Shown here one piece after another: positions 33,297 through 45,472 of a stretch of DNA of 64,000 bases; position 1 is the stretch's first letter; each line of letters begins with the position of its first letter. The notes under the pieces were generated by a model that was given only the letters and a program-made list of their open reading frames with translations, did no database searches and had not been told where the DNA came from. The DNA comes from Boswellia sacra (lineage: Eukaryota; Streptophyta; Magnoliopsida; Sapindales; Burseraceae), in assembly GCA_013180625.2 (NCBI GenBank), contig SNVD02012256.1:1-64000 (forward strand), given 5' to 3'. The position numbers were made by a program, and so were the translations under genes.

Positions 33297-36200
33297 ATGA
33301 TACGAAGTTGGAATATTAGAGGCCTTAACGGCTTCTCTACACAGAGGGCGGTAAAGAATTGTATTTCTAGATTTTCTTTAAGCATAGTTGGTCTTTTGGA
33401 GACTAAAGTTGATCAACAACATCTTGAGTCGGTGGTCTCTATAGTCTGTCCTTTTTAGGAATTTCTATCGAATGTCACAGATTCGATTGCATGTAGAATA
33501 TTGGTTTGTTGGGACCCTATGTTGTACAGTATGAGCAGTTTGCAGTATTCTTCTCAGTGGGTTGTTTGTCAGGTTACTTGATTATCCGATAATATTTCTT
33601 TTGGATTAGTCTTTGTTTATGGTTCTAATGACCCGGTTATTCGTCGGCAATTATGGGACTTTATCAAGGACAAGCCTACAGCTTTTGGAGATTTACCTTG
33701 GATGGCATTGGGTGATTTTAGTGCTATCGTAAGGTCATCAGATAGAGTTGATGGGAATCAGGCTTGGCATGGTTATATAGATGAATTTGGACAATGTGTT
33801 CATGATACAGAGTTGATCAGGATGCCATCTTCTGGGCTTCGTTACACTTGGCATAATGGACAACATGGAGAAGGGACCATTCTGAGGGTACTTGATTAGA
33901 GCTTTGGTAGTTCCTCTTGGTTCAAGGCTTGGCCAGGTACTGTTTCAGAGATTCTTCCTAGAGATGTTTCGGATCATTCTGCTATGGTTATTCGGGTGGG
34001 AGAGAATCGAGGGCCCACTCCTTTCAAATTCCTGAATTTTTGGACTGATCGTAAGGATTTCTTAAAGGTTGTTCAGAGGGTGTAGGATTCGCGAGTGGAC
34101 GGCGACCCCATGTACCGTTTCACTCAGAAGCTAGGTATGTTGAAGCGAGAACTTAGGACTCTCCATAGTCAGACTTCTAGTAACATTTCTAGCAGGGTTG
34201 TTGATGCTAGGGCCAAATGGGTTACAGCTCAGGCAGCTTTGGATGCAGACCCATTTTCGACAGAGTGCATTTCAGCTGAGAGGGATCTATGCAAGAAATA
34301 TTCTACACTTTGTCAGGATGAGGAGGCTTTCTTTCATCAGAGATCTAGAGTCTAGTGGCTTGCTTTGGGGGATAGAAATACTAAGTTCTTTCACAGATCT
34401 TCGATCCATCAACAAATTAGGAATAGAATTCATCGGCTTGAGGATCAAGATGGTACAGTGGTTACCAACCAGGGCGATTTGGATCAGTTGGTAGTGGATT
34501 TTGTTCAGAGACTCCTCATAGCTCCTGTCAGGCCTTTTGTTGTGAATGCTTCTAAGTTCTTTTCTGGACAGGTTTCAGAGAAGATGTTGCCTTCTTTGGT
34601 TTGCCCAATTACAAATGATGAGGTCAAGACAGCTTTATTCTCTATCCCAAATGACAAAGCTCCTGGGCCAGATGGTTACACCTCTTTATTCTTTAAGAGT
34701 GCTTGGGGGATAATTGGTATCGAGTTTAGAGCTGCTATACGTCATTTTTTTATTACCTGTCGGATGCCTAGGTGTGTTAATGCTACCAGGATTGCTTTGC
34801 TTCCAAAGGCAGAGCGATCGAGGACTATGAGCGACTTTAGATCGATTTCCTACTGTAATGTGCTTTATAAGTGTATCCCAAAAGTGATCGTGAATCGTTT
34901 TAAAGTAGTTTTACCTGATGTAAGTGGGAGTTCACAGTCCGCTTTTGTCCCAGGGAGGAGGATTTCTGATGCTATTTTGCTGACTCAGGAGCTCATGCAT
35001 AACTACCATCTTTGGAGTTCACCACCATGATGTGCACTAAAAGTTGATCTTCGCAAAGCTTCTGATATTATCAGCTGGGATTTCATTTATGTGGGGCTAC
35101 GGACTATCGGTGTTCCTCAGTGTATGATTTAGTGGATTGAGACCTGCTTATCTTTTGCGCACTTCTCAATTTCGCTGAATGGGGAGCTCAATGGTTTCTT
35201 TACTACATCCAAAGGAGCTCGTCAAGGTGATCCTCTATCATCTTACCTTTTCGTGTTAGCTATGAAGGGTTTGAATGGTATTCTGTGAGAGGCAACTCAG
35301 TGGCCGGGTTTCCATTATCATTGGCACTGTCAGGAGGTTTCCCTTACCCATCTTTGCTTTGTAGATGATATGATGGTTTTCTGTTGGGCCGATGAGGATT
35401 CAGTGAAAGTGGTTAGAGATGCTTTAGACGAGTTTGCATGGCTCTCAGGGTTGGTCACCAATTCGGCCAAGAGTCATGTTTTCTTTTCGGCGGTTAATGA
35501 GGAGGAACGAATCGCTTTACAAGCTATTCTCGATTTTCAGATTGGGACTCTACCAGTCAGATATTTGGGATTGCCTCTGATTAGTACTCGATTGCGACTT
35601 TCAGATTGTGAACCTTTAAGTGAGAGGATCGTGTCTAGGATCCGGTTATGGACATTTGCGAGTTTGACTTATGCTGGTCGGCTCCAGTTAATCAAATCAG
35701 TTCTTTTCTCTATCCAGGTCTATTGGTCCTCCATGTTCATATTGCCTATAGCTGTGGTACGGAGGATTGAGGGTATTATGGCTGCTTTCCTATGGAGGGG
35801 TACTTCGTTATCTCACTCTGGGGTAAAGGTGGCTTGGTCTTCGGTTTGTTACCCTTTAAAGGAGGGAGGTTTGGGGATCAAACGGGTTAAGGATTGAAAC
35901 CGGACAGCTATTTTGAAGCATATTTGGAGGTTGCTCTCAGATAAGTCCTCCACTTGGTCTTCGTGGGTTCATCGTGTGCTTCTTCGGGGTCGACCTTTTT
36001 GACAAATTCGGGTTACATCTGCTACATCCTGGACCTGCCAGAAGATTCTTCTTAGTAGGGATTGGTGCAGAGGTAAATTTATCACTTGTATTGGAGATTG
36101 CAGGGACACCTCTCTTTGGCAAGATTATTGGCTTCCGTAGGAACCCTTGTGTGATTTGTTTTCTTTTCGAACTCTATCTTCCATGGGTCTACCTCTGGAT

Positions 36201-36908
36201 GCTAGAGTGTCGGATATTATTCAGGATGGGGATTGGGTATTTCCAATTGGAGGGCCCGATCTTCAGTTGATTTGGGACTCAATCACGTTTCATCCCACTG
36301 TTGGGGCTCCGGATCATCAGGTTTGGAAGGGGCATTCTTTGGGTATCTTTTCTATTGACTCAGCTTGGGATATGCTACGGGCTAGAAGATCGGTGAACTC
36401 TATTCATCATCTCCTCTGGTTCCCGGGCCATATCCCCATACACTCTTTCATCCTTTGGCTTGCCTCCTTAGGGAGGTTGCATACTATAGATCGTCTTCAG
36501 CGTCATGGCACAATTTCCTCTACATCATGTGCTTTATGTGGATCAGATACGGAGGCACATAGACATCTTTTCTTTCGCTGTCCTTTCTCTACTTCCATTT
36601 GGCGAGAGATGACAGCGAAGACCCTCATGACATGGCCATCTTTTTCTTGGGGTTCGCTTCTTCAGTGGGCCTCCCTTCATCTGCAGAGTCGAAAGGATTT
36701 TCGATATGTGCTTGCACGGTTGGTTCTATCCACCACGATTTATTTTATCTGGCATGAGAGAAACAATCGTATTTTTCAGCAGCGACGTCGGACTCATCAA
36801 GAAATCATAGGGGATATTTATGATTTAGTTCAGACTCGGGTTCTTGACCTAAAGGATAAGTTTTTGATCTCTACACAGTTTCGCACCATTTGGGGCATAG
36901 TTGACTAG
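33297..36908 (+). pseudogene. LINE ORF2 of L3
   Basis: Same domains as in L1. Endonuclease motifs are WNIRGL, LLETK and LGDFSAIV (the Asn of GDFN is Ser). The RT motif is CFVDDMMVF near 35365, with Ala-to-Val and Leu-to-Met beside the two catalytic Asp. The zf-RVT is CALCGSDTEAHRHLFFRCPF. Stops at about 33457, 33897, 34083 and 35030; end at 36908. A long open C-terminal segment (36147-36908) shows how little this part has drifted. Confidence 0.9.
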
Positions 36909-37138
36909 TTGGGTTTGGCTATTTGCCTAATGCCTGCATGCCTACCTTAGCTTTATTTTGTTTTGTTTTGTTTGGGCTATTTTTGGTCCTTTGTTGTCTC
37001 TTTTTTCGATTTGGATTTATCCTGTGTTTCTTTATGATCTTTTGAGTCCTTTGTGACTCGCTTGGGGTATGCCCCTCGTTCTCTTGTATATTGTTTCCTT
37101 CTTTAATGTAATTATAAATATATCCAAAAAATAAAAAA

Positions 37139-37213
37139 GTTTAGGGTTTAAGGTTTATGGTTTTTAGGATTTAGGGTTTAGGGTTTTAGGGTTTTAGGGT
37201 TTAGGGTTTAGGG
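37139..37213 (+). repeat. Telomeric repeat block C, between L3 and L4
   Basis: About 75 bp of TTTAGGG units with TTTAAGG, TTTATGG and TTTTAGG variants. Left edge AAAGTTTAGGG; right edge TTTAGGG followed by AGGTGAGGAGCTTGG, the L4 5' end. Confidence 0.95.
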
Positions 37214-37397
37214 AGGTGAGGAGCTTGGAAGGGAGAAAATTTTCTCTCAACTAGGGTCGCCAGAGTTACTGTTCACTCCGCTCGTTTGGCGAATCAGCCC
37301 TTGAGGTTTACTGTGAAATTTTATCTGGTTTGAATTGTGTTGACTTCATAATAATTGTTATATTTTTACCTGTCCTGTCAAACAAACCTTTCCCGCC

Positions 37398-38656
37398 ATG
37401 TCCACCAAACCCACACCGACCACTACCAACCAGACACAACCCCTACATCACACCAATCGACAACGTTCGCCAACCAAGACCTCCTTCCCAACCAACCAAC
37501 CTCTTCCCCCACCTAAGAATGCCAAGAGCAAACTTCTTCAAACCCAAGGGCTCTTGGGCTGATAGGGTCCGAGTAACTGAAGCAAGTACCAGATTCAGTC
37601 TTGACTCGGTAACTCGGAAGGTTCTGAGTTCTATTCTTCAACTGTCGGATGAGTTGATTGGTGATTATGCATCTGAGTGCCTTTCCATGTTGCACGGTCT
37701 ATTGCCATGCGTGCTTGTAAAACTAGCGGATTAGAGGACGTTCGTTCCAATGGAACGGGTTTTCTGATCTTTCGCTTTAGGACCGAGGATGAGGTCCATG
37801 ATATTTTAGAAAGAGGGCCATGGATGTTTGGCGAGAAGAACATTATCCTACAACAGTGGAATCCACACTTCTCTTTCGATAAAAATTAGATTTCTAGGAT
37901 TCCTGTTTGGATTAGGCTACATAGACTGCCTTTTCCATTATGGTTAACCAGGGCTCTTAGCAGTGTTTCTAACATGGTCGGGAGGCCTCTTTCATGTGAC
38001 AAAATGACTTATGAGCGGACTCAGTTGTCTTATGCTCGGGTTTCTGTTGAATTAGATAAAGAGCATTCCCCAGTGCATGATTTTAAAATCTGATGCAAGC
38101 TATCCTCTGAGCCAATCAAGATCAGAGTGGAATATGAGTGGAAACCAAAATACTGTTCTAAGTTTCGCTTGTTTGGACACACCTGTCTTGTGCCTATGGT
38201 GCATTCTATACCCAATATGGCTGAGGCACTAGCTACTACTACAGTCCCTAATTCAAAGGACAAGGGAAAGACTGTTGTTGCTGATATCGCAACAATAGTT
38301 CATATGAAGCATCCGACTTCTACGTCAGCAGGTCCAGTGATAAGTGAGAAAACTTTGATGATTGCTCGTAGGTTGATGCTGCATCATCAGTTTCTGGTTC
38401 AGAGTTTAAGTCAAGTTCGGATTCTCCTACTCATCTTGAGGCCGATCAATCCAGGCTTTTAGGGGATATGAATTGTGACTTCAATAAGGAGGCTTCCTTT
38501 TCCGACGGCTCAACAGGTCCACCATTTTTGGGAAGTGCAGCAGGTACTTCCAAGAATCTTGCTTGCTTACATAATGATCTTTCATATGGTGAAAGCAAAC
38601 AAAGCAGGAATGCCAATAAGGCAAAAGATGGCAAGGGGGGCAACCACCCTCGCTGA
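37398..38656 (+). pseudogene. LINE ORF1 of L4
   Basis: Starts MSTKPTPTTTNQTQPLHH; the frame is lost at about 37680, where some 55 bp of the domain are deleted, and again near 38090 and 38370. DUF4283-like segments and the knuckle-like KYCSKFRLFGHTC remain (second Cys changed to Phe). It ends KGGNHPR at TGA 38654-38656, which shows the original C-terminus of subfamily A. Confidence 0.82.
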
Positions 38657-38694
38657 ATGTTTTTTACCCAGCTTATGTTATTTTCTAGTATCCT

Positions 38695-39885
38695 ATGATA
38701 GGAAGTTGGAATATTAGAGGCTTTAACGGCTTCTCTACGCAGAGGGTGGTAAGGAATTTGATATCTAGATTTTCTTTTAGTATAGTTGGTCTTTTGGAGA
38801 CTAAAGTTGATCAACAACATCTTGAGTCAGCGGTCTCTATAGTCTGTCCTTCTTGGGAATTTCTATCGAATGTCACAGATTCGATTGCATGTAGAATATT
38901 GGTTTGTTGGGACCCTATGTTGTACAGTATGAGCAATTTGCAGTATTCTTCTCAATGGGTTGTTTGTCAGGTTACTAGATTATCTGATAATATTTCTTTT
39001 GGATTAGTCTTTGTTTATGGTTCTAATGACCCGGGTATTCGTCGGTAATTATGGGACTTTATCAAGGTTGATGCTGCATCATTAGTTTCTGGTTCAGAGT
39101 CTGAGTCAGGTTCGGATTCTCCTACTCATCTTGAGGCAGATCAATCTAGGCTTTTGGGGGATATGAATTGTGACTTCAATAAAGAGGCTTCCTTTTCGAC
39201 GGCTCAACAGGATGGGGATTGGGTTTTTTCAATTGGAGGGCCTGATCTTTAGTTGATTTCGGACTCAATCACGTTTCATCCTGCTGTTGGAGCATCAGGT
39301 TTGGAAGGGGCATTCTTCGAGTATCTTTTCTATTGACTCAGCTTGGGATATGCTACGGGCTAGAAGATTGGTTACTCTATTCATCATCTCCTCTGGTTCC
39401 CGGGCCATATCCCTAGACACTCTTTCATCCTTTGCCTCGCCTCCTTAGGGAGGTTGCATACTATGGATCGTCTTCGGCGTCATGGCACAATTTCCTCTAC
39501 ATCATGTGCTTCATGTGGATCGGATACTAGGACACATGGGCATCTTTTCTTTCGCTGTCCTTTCTCTTCTTCCATTTGGTGAGAGATGACAGCGAAGACC
39601 CTCATGACATGGCCATCTTTTTCTTGGGATTCGCTTCTTCAGTGGTCTTCCCTTCATTTATAGAGTCGAAAGGATTTTCGGCATGTGCTTGGACGGTTGG
39701 TTCTATTTGCCACGGTTTATTTTATTTGGTATGAGAGAAATAATCGTATTTTTCAGCAGCGACGTCAGACTCGTCAAGAAATCATAGAGGATATTTATGA
39801 ATTACTTCAGACTCGGGTTCTTGACCTAAAGGATAATTTCTTGATCTCCACACAGTTTTGCGCCATTTGGGGCATAGTGGACTAG
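38695..39885 (+). pseudogene. LINE ORF2 of L4, chimeric, RT deleted
   Basis: The endonuclease N-terminal half (MIGSWNIRG to DPGIRR) is intact to about 39065. The sequence then switches to an ORF1 segment (39066-39209, the GSESESGSDSPTHLEADQ region). It then switches to the ORF2 3' part (from GDWVF at about 39212) through zf-RVT to the usual end at 39885. Reverse transcriptase is wholly missing. The second switch point shares CAGG in both parents, so microhomology-mediated joining or template switching is likely. Confidence 0.85.
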
Positions 39886-40111
39886 TTGGGTTTGGCTATT
39901 TGCCTAAGGCCTGCGCGCCTACCTTAGCTTTATTTTGGTTTGTTTTGTTTGGTCTATTTTTGATTCTTCGTTGCCTTTTTTTTCGATTTGGATTTATACT
40001 GTGTTTCCTTATGATCTTTGGAGTCCTTCGTGACTCGCTTGGGGTATGCCCCTCGTTCTCATGTATACTGATTCCTTCTTTAATGTAATTATAAATTTAT
40101 TCGAAGAAAAA

Positions 40112-40247
40112 GTTTAGGGTTTAGGGTTTAAGGTTTAGGGGTTTAGGGTTTAGGGTTTAGGGTTGAGGTTTTCTTAGGGTTTAGGGTTGAGGGTTGAGGG
40201 TTTGTTAGGGTTTACGGTTGAGGGTTTCTTAAGGTTTAGGGTTTAGG
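40112..40247 (+). repeat. Telomeric repeat block D, between L4 and L5
   Basis: 136 bp of TTTAGGG units with TTGAGGG, TTTCTTAGGG, TTTGTTAGGG and TTTACGG variants. It ends GTTTAGG directly against the truncated L5 5' end (CGACCG). The order of variants resembles block E, implying common ancestry. Confidence 0.93.
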
Positions 40248-40419
40248 CGACCGAAAATGTAGGTCGACTCCGTTTTGGGTGATTGGTTTGCACTTCTAAT
40301 TGCTTTGAATCAACTACTATTATTACTTGTTTGCTGTGGAATTTTATCTAGTTTGAATTGTGTTGACTTCATAATAATTCTTATATTTTTCTTGTCCTGT
40401 CAAGCCAACCTTTCCCACC

Positions 40420-41716
40420 ATGTCCACCAAACCCACACTGACCACTACCAACCAGATATAACCTCTACATCACACCAACCGACCACGTCTGCCAACCAAG
40501 ACCTCCTTCCCCACCAACCAACCTCTTCCCCCACCTAAGAATGCCAAGAGCAAACTTCCTCAAACCCAGGGCTTTTGGGCTGATACGGTCCAAGTAACTG
40601 AAGCAAGGACCAAATTAAGTCTTGACTCGGAAACTCGGAAGGTTCCGGGTTCTATTCTTCAACTGTCAGATGAGTTGATTGATGATTATGCATCCGAGTG
40701 GTTGCCTTGTATCGTGGGTTTTTTTTTCGGTTATGACATGCCTTTCCATGCTGCACGGTCTATTACCATGCGTGCTTGGAAAACTAGCGGATTAAAGGAT
40801 GTTTGTTCCAATGGAACAGGTTTTCTGATCTTTCACTTTAGGACCGAGGATGAGGCCCATAATATTTTAGAAAGAGGGCCACGGATGTTTGGCTAGAAGA
40901 ACATTATCTTGCAACAGTGGAATCCACACTTCTCTTTCGATAGAAATCGGAATTCTAGGATTCCGGTTTGGATTAGGCTGCATGGACTGCCTTTTCCATT
41001 ATGGTCGACTAGGGCTCTTAGCAGTGTTTCTAGCATGGTCGGAAAGCCCCTTTCATGTGATAAAATGACTTATGAGTAGACCCGGTTGTCTTATGCTTAG
41101 GTTTGGGTTGAATTAGATGCAGAGCATTCCCAGTGCATGATTTTAAAATCTGATGCAAGCTATCCTCTAAGCCTATCAAGATCAGAGTGGAATATGAGTG
41201 GAAACCAAAATACTGTTGTCAGTGTTGCTTGTTTGGACACACCTGTCCTGTGCCTATGGTGCATTCTATGCCCAGTATGACTGAGGCACCAACTACTACT
41301 ACAGTCCCTAATTCAAAGGACAAAGGGAAGGCTGTTGTTGCTGATATCGCAGCAGCAGTTCATATGAAGCATCCAACTTCTACCTCAGCAGGTCCAGTGA
41401 TAAGTGAGAAGGCTTTGATGATTGCTCGTAGGGTTGATGCCGCATCATCAGTTTTTGGTTCAGAGTCTGAGTCAGGTTCGGATTCTCCTACTCATCTTGA
41501 GGCAGATCAATCTAGGCTTTTGGGGGATATGAATTGTGACTTTAATAAAGAGGCTTCCCTTTCCGACGGCTCAACAGGTCCACCACTTTTGGGAAGTGCA
41601 GTAGGTACTTCCAAGAATCTTGCTCGCTTACATAAAGATCTTTCATCTGGTGAAAGCAAACAAAGCAGCAATGCCAATAAGGAAAATGATGGCAGGGGGG
41701 CAACCACCCTCACTGA
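40420..41716 (+). pseudogene. LINE ORF1 of L5
   Basis: Starts MSTKPTLTTTNQI; contains the DUF4283-like domain (FHFRTEDEAHNILERGP) and knuckle-like KYCCQCCLFGHTC. Stops: TAG at about 40895, 41078 and 41099; a 1-bp loss near 41131. The C-terminal 196-codon segment from 41187 is open and reads past the usual end because the G-run near 41694 is one base short. Confidence 0.82.
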
Positions 41717-41754
41717 ATGTTTTTTACCCAGCTTATATTATTTTCTAGTTTTCT

Positions 41755-44700
41755 GGGATAGAAAGTTGGAATATTAGAGGTCTTAACGGCTTCTTTACGC
41801 AGAGGGCGGTAAGGAATTGGATTTCTAGATTTTCTTTAAGCATAGTTGGTCTTTTGGAGACTAAAGTTGACCAATAACATCTTGAGTCGATGGTCTCTAC
41901 AGTCTATCCTTCTTGAGAATTTCTATCGAATGTCATAGATTCGATTGCTTGAAGAATATTGGTTTGTTGGGATCCTATGTTGTACATTATGAGCAGTTTG
42001 CAGTATTCTTCTCAGTGGGTTGTTTGTCGGGTTACTAGATTATCTGATAATATTTCTTTTGGATTAGTCTTTGTTTATGGTTCTAATGACCCGGGTATTC
42101 GTCGGCAATTATGGGACTTTATTAGGGATCAGCCTATAGCTTTTAGAGATTTACCTTGGATGGCATTGGGTGATTTTAATGCTATCCTAAGGTCTTCAGA
42201 CAGAGTTGATCAGGATCCCATCTTCTGGGCTTCGTTACACTTGGCATAATGGACAACAAGGAGAAGGGACCATTCTGATGGTACTTGATTGGAGCTTTGG
42301 CAGTTCCTCTTGGTTCAAGGCTTGGTCGGGTACTGTTTCGGAGATTATTCTTCATAGAGATGTTTGGGATCATTCTGCTATGGTTATTCGGGTTGGAGAG
42401 AAGAAACATCAAGGGCCCACTCCTTTCAAATTTTTGAATTTTTAGGCTGATCGTGAGGATTTCTTAAAGGTTGTTCAGAGGGTATGGGATTCGCGAGTGG
42501 ACGGCGACCCCATGTACTGTTTCACTCCGAAGCTAGGTATGTTGAGGCGAGAACTTAAGACTCTCCATAGTCAGACTTCTAGTAACATTTCTAGCAAGGT
42601 TGTTGAGGCTCGGGCCAAGTGGGTTGCAGCTCAGGCAGCTTTGGATGCGGACCCGTTTTCGACAGAGTGCATTTCAGCTGAGAGGGATCTATGCAAGAAA
42701 TATTCTACACTTTGTTAGGATGAGGAGGCTTTCTTTCGTCAGAGATCTAGAGTCCAGTGGCTCGTTTTGGGGGATAGAAATACTAAGTTCTTTCACAGAT
42801 CTTTGATCCATCGACAAATCAAGAATGGAATTCAATGGCTTGAGGATCAGGATGGTACACTGGTTACCAACCAGGGCGATTTGGGTCGGTTGGCTGTGGA
42901 TTTTTTTCGGAGACTCCTCACTGCTCCTGTCAGGCCTTCTGTTACGGATGCTTCTAAGTTCTTTTCTGGATAGGTTTCAGAGGAGATGTTGCCTTCTTTG
43001 GTTTGCCCAATTATGGATGACGAGATCAAGACAGCTTTATTCTCTATCCCCGATGACAAAGCTCCTAGGCCAGATGGTTAAACCTCTTCATTCTTTAAGA
43101 GAGCTTGGGGGATAATTGGTATCGAGTTTAGAGCTGCTATACGTCATTTTTTTGCTACCTACCGGATGCCTAGGTGTGTTAATGCTACCAGGATTGCTTT
43201 GGTTCCAAAGGTGGAGCGGCCAAGGACTATGAGTGACTTTAGATCGATTTTCTGCTTCAATGTGCTTTATAAGTGTATCTCAAAAGTGATCGTGAATCGT
43301 TTTAAAGTAGTTTTACCTGATGTAATTGGGAGTTCACAGTCCGTTTTTGTCCCAGGGAGGAGGATTTCTGATGCTATTTTGCTGATGCAAGAGCTCATGC
43401 ATAACTGCCATCTTGGGAGTTCACCACCACGATGTGCACTGAAAATGGATCTTCGTAAAGCTTTTGATACAGTCAGCTGAGATTTCATTTATGTGGGGCA
43501 ATAGACTATCGGTGTTCCTGAGTGTATGATTCAATGGAATGAGACCTGCTTATCTTCCGCACACTTCTCAATTTCGCTGAATGGGGAGCTCCATGGTTTC
43601 TTTACTGCGTCCAGGGGAGTTCGTCAAGGTGATCCTCTGTCACCTTAACTTTTCATGTTAGCTGTGAGGGGTTTGAATGGTATTCTTCGGGAGACAGCTC
43701 AGAGGTTGGGTTTCCATTATCATTGGCGTTGTGAATAGGTTTCCCTTACCTATCTTTGCTTTGCAGATGACCTGATAGTTTTCTGTAAGGCTGATGAGGA
43801 TTCAGTGAAAGTGGTTAGAGATGCTTTAGACGAGTTTGCATGGCTCTCGGGTTGGTCACCAATTCGGCCAAGAGTCGTGTTTTCTTTTCGGGGTTTAATG
43901 AGGAGGAACGAATCGCTTTACAAGCTATCCTCGATTTTCAGATTGGGACTCTACCAGTCAGATATTTGGAAGTGCCTCTGATTAGTACTTGATTGCGACT
44001 TTCGGATTGTGAACCTTTGATTGAGAGGATCGTGTCTAGGATCTGGTTATGGACATCTACGAGTTTGACTTATGCTGGTCGGCTCCAGTTAATCAAATCA
44101 GTTCTGTTCTCTATCCAGGTCTATTAGTCCTCTATGTTCATATTGCCTACAACTGTGGTGTAGAGGATTGAGGGTATTATGGCTGCTTTTCTATGAAGGG
44201 GTACTTCTATGGGGTCGATCTTTTTGGCAAATTTGGGTTACATCTGCTGCATCCTGGACCTGGTGGAAGATTCTTCTCAGTAGGGATTAGAGCAGAGGTA
44301 AATTTATCACTTGTATTGGAGATGGCCGGGACACCTCTCTTTGGCAGGATTATTGGCTTTCGCAGGGGCCCTTGTGTGATTTGTTTTCTTTTCGAACTCT
44401 ATCTTCCACGAGTCTACCTCCGGATGCTAGGGTGTCGGATATTATTCGGGATGGGGATTGGGTTTTTCTAATTGGAGGGCCCGATCTTCAGTTGATTTCA
44501 GACTCAATCACGTTTCATCCTACTGTTCGAGCATCAGGTTTGGAAGGGGCATTCTTCGGGTATCTTTTCTATTGACTCAGCTTGGGATATGCTACGGGCT
44601 GGAAGATCGGTGAACTCTATTCATCATTTCCTCTAGTTCCAGGGCCATATCCCTAGGCACTCTTTCATCCTTTGGCTCACCTCTTTAGGGAGGTTGCGTA

Positions 44701-45125
44701 CTATGGATCGTCTTCGGCGTCATGGCACAATTTCCTCTACATCATGTGCTTTATGTGGATCGGATACGGAGACACATAGGCATATTTTCTTTCGTTGTCC
44801 TTTCTCTTCTTCCATTTAGCGAGAGATGACAGCGAAGACCCTTTTGACATGGCCATCTTTTTCTTGGGGTTCGCTTTTTCAGTGGTCCTCCCTTCATCCA
44901 CTGAGTCGAAAGGATTTTCGACATGTGCTTGTACGGTTGGTTCTATCTGCCACAGTTTATTTTATCTGGTATGAGAGAAACAATCGTATTTTTTAGCAAT
45001 GATGTCAGACTCGTTAAGAAATCATAGGGGATATTTATGAATTAGTTCAGACTCGGGTTCTTGACCTAAAGGATAAGTTCTTGATCTCTACACAGTTTCA
45101 CGCTATTTAGGGCATAGTTGACTAG
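41755..45125 (+). pseudogene. LINE ORF2 of L5
   Basis: The start codon has become GGG at 41755. All domains are recognisable: endonuclease (GLLETK; ALGDFNAIL), RT (KAFDTVS, GVRQGDPLS, CFADDLIVF near 43760) and zf-RVT (CALCGSDTETHRHIFFRCPF). About 75 bp is missing near 42207, between two similar GAGTTGATCAGG/GAGTTGGTGGGG stretches, and about 190 bp near 44205. More than ten stops, mostly TAG and TGA at former CAG, TGG or CGA codons. Confidence 0.88.
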
Positions 45126-45350
45126 TTGGGTTTGGCTATTTGCCTAAGGCCTGTGCGCCTACCTTAGCTTTATTTTGTTTTGTTTTGCTTGGGCTGTTTT
45201 TGGTCCTTTGTTGTCTCCTTTTTTGATTTGGATGTATCCTGTGTTTCCTTATGATCTTTTGAGTCCTTTGTGACTCGCTTGGGGTATGCCCCTCGTTCTC
45301 ATGTATATTGATTCCTTCTTTAATGTAATTATAAATTTATCCAAAAAAAA

Positions 45351-45472
45351 GTTTAGGGTTTAGGGTTTAGGGTTTTAGGGTTTAGGGTTTAGGTTTTCTT
45401 AGGGTTTAGGGTTTAGAGTTTCTTAGGGTTTAGCGTTGAGGGTTTGTTAGGGTTTAGGGTTTAGGATTTAGG
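45351..45472 (+). repeat. Telomeric repeat block E, between L5 and L6
   Basis: 122 bp of TTTAGGG units, left edge AAAGTTTAGGG. TTTTCTTAGGG, TTTCTTAGGG and TTTGTTAGGG variants occur in the same order as in block D. It ends TTTAGG against CGACCCGCGATG of L6. Confidence 0.93.

Larger units (their letters stand above)
30972..37138 (+). mobile_element. LINE copy L3 (subfamily A), near full length
   Basis: It has a 5' UTR (30972-32078), ORF1 (32079-33258), ORF2 (33297-36908) and a 3' UTR with hairpins GAGTCCTTTGTGACTC (37044-37059) and GGGGTATGCCCC (37064-37075). The tail AATAAAAAA is followed by telomeric block C. Both ORFs are interrupted by stops. Confidence 0.92.
37214..40111 (+). mobile_element. 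LINE copy L4 (subfamily A), internally rearranged, 2.9 kb
   Basis: The 5' end is complete but most of the 5' UTR is deleted (a jump at about 37310 from the first 100 bp to the last 90 bp). ORF1 (37398-38656) is followed by a truncated, rearranged ORF2 (38695-39885). 3' hairpins are GAGTCCTTCGTGACTC (40021-40036) and GGGGTATGCCCC (40041-40052). The tail is GAAGAAAAA before block D. Confidence 0.9.
40248..45350 (+). mobile_element. LINE copy L5 (subfamily A), 5'-truncated in the 5' UTR
   Basis: It begins within the 5' UTR at CGACCGAAAATGTAGG, matching about 59014 of L7. ORF1 is at 40420-41716 and ORF2 at 41755-45125. 3' hairpins are at 45261-45276 and 45281-45292, and the tail CCAAAAAAAA runs into block E. 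L6 starts at the same 5' UTR position. Confidence 0.9.
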
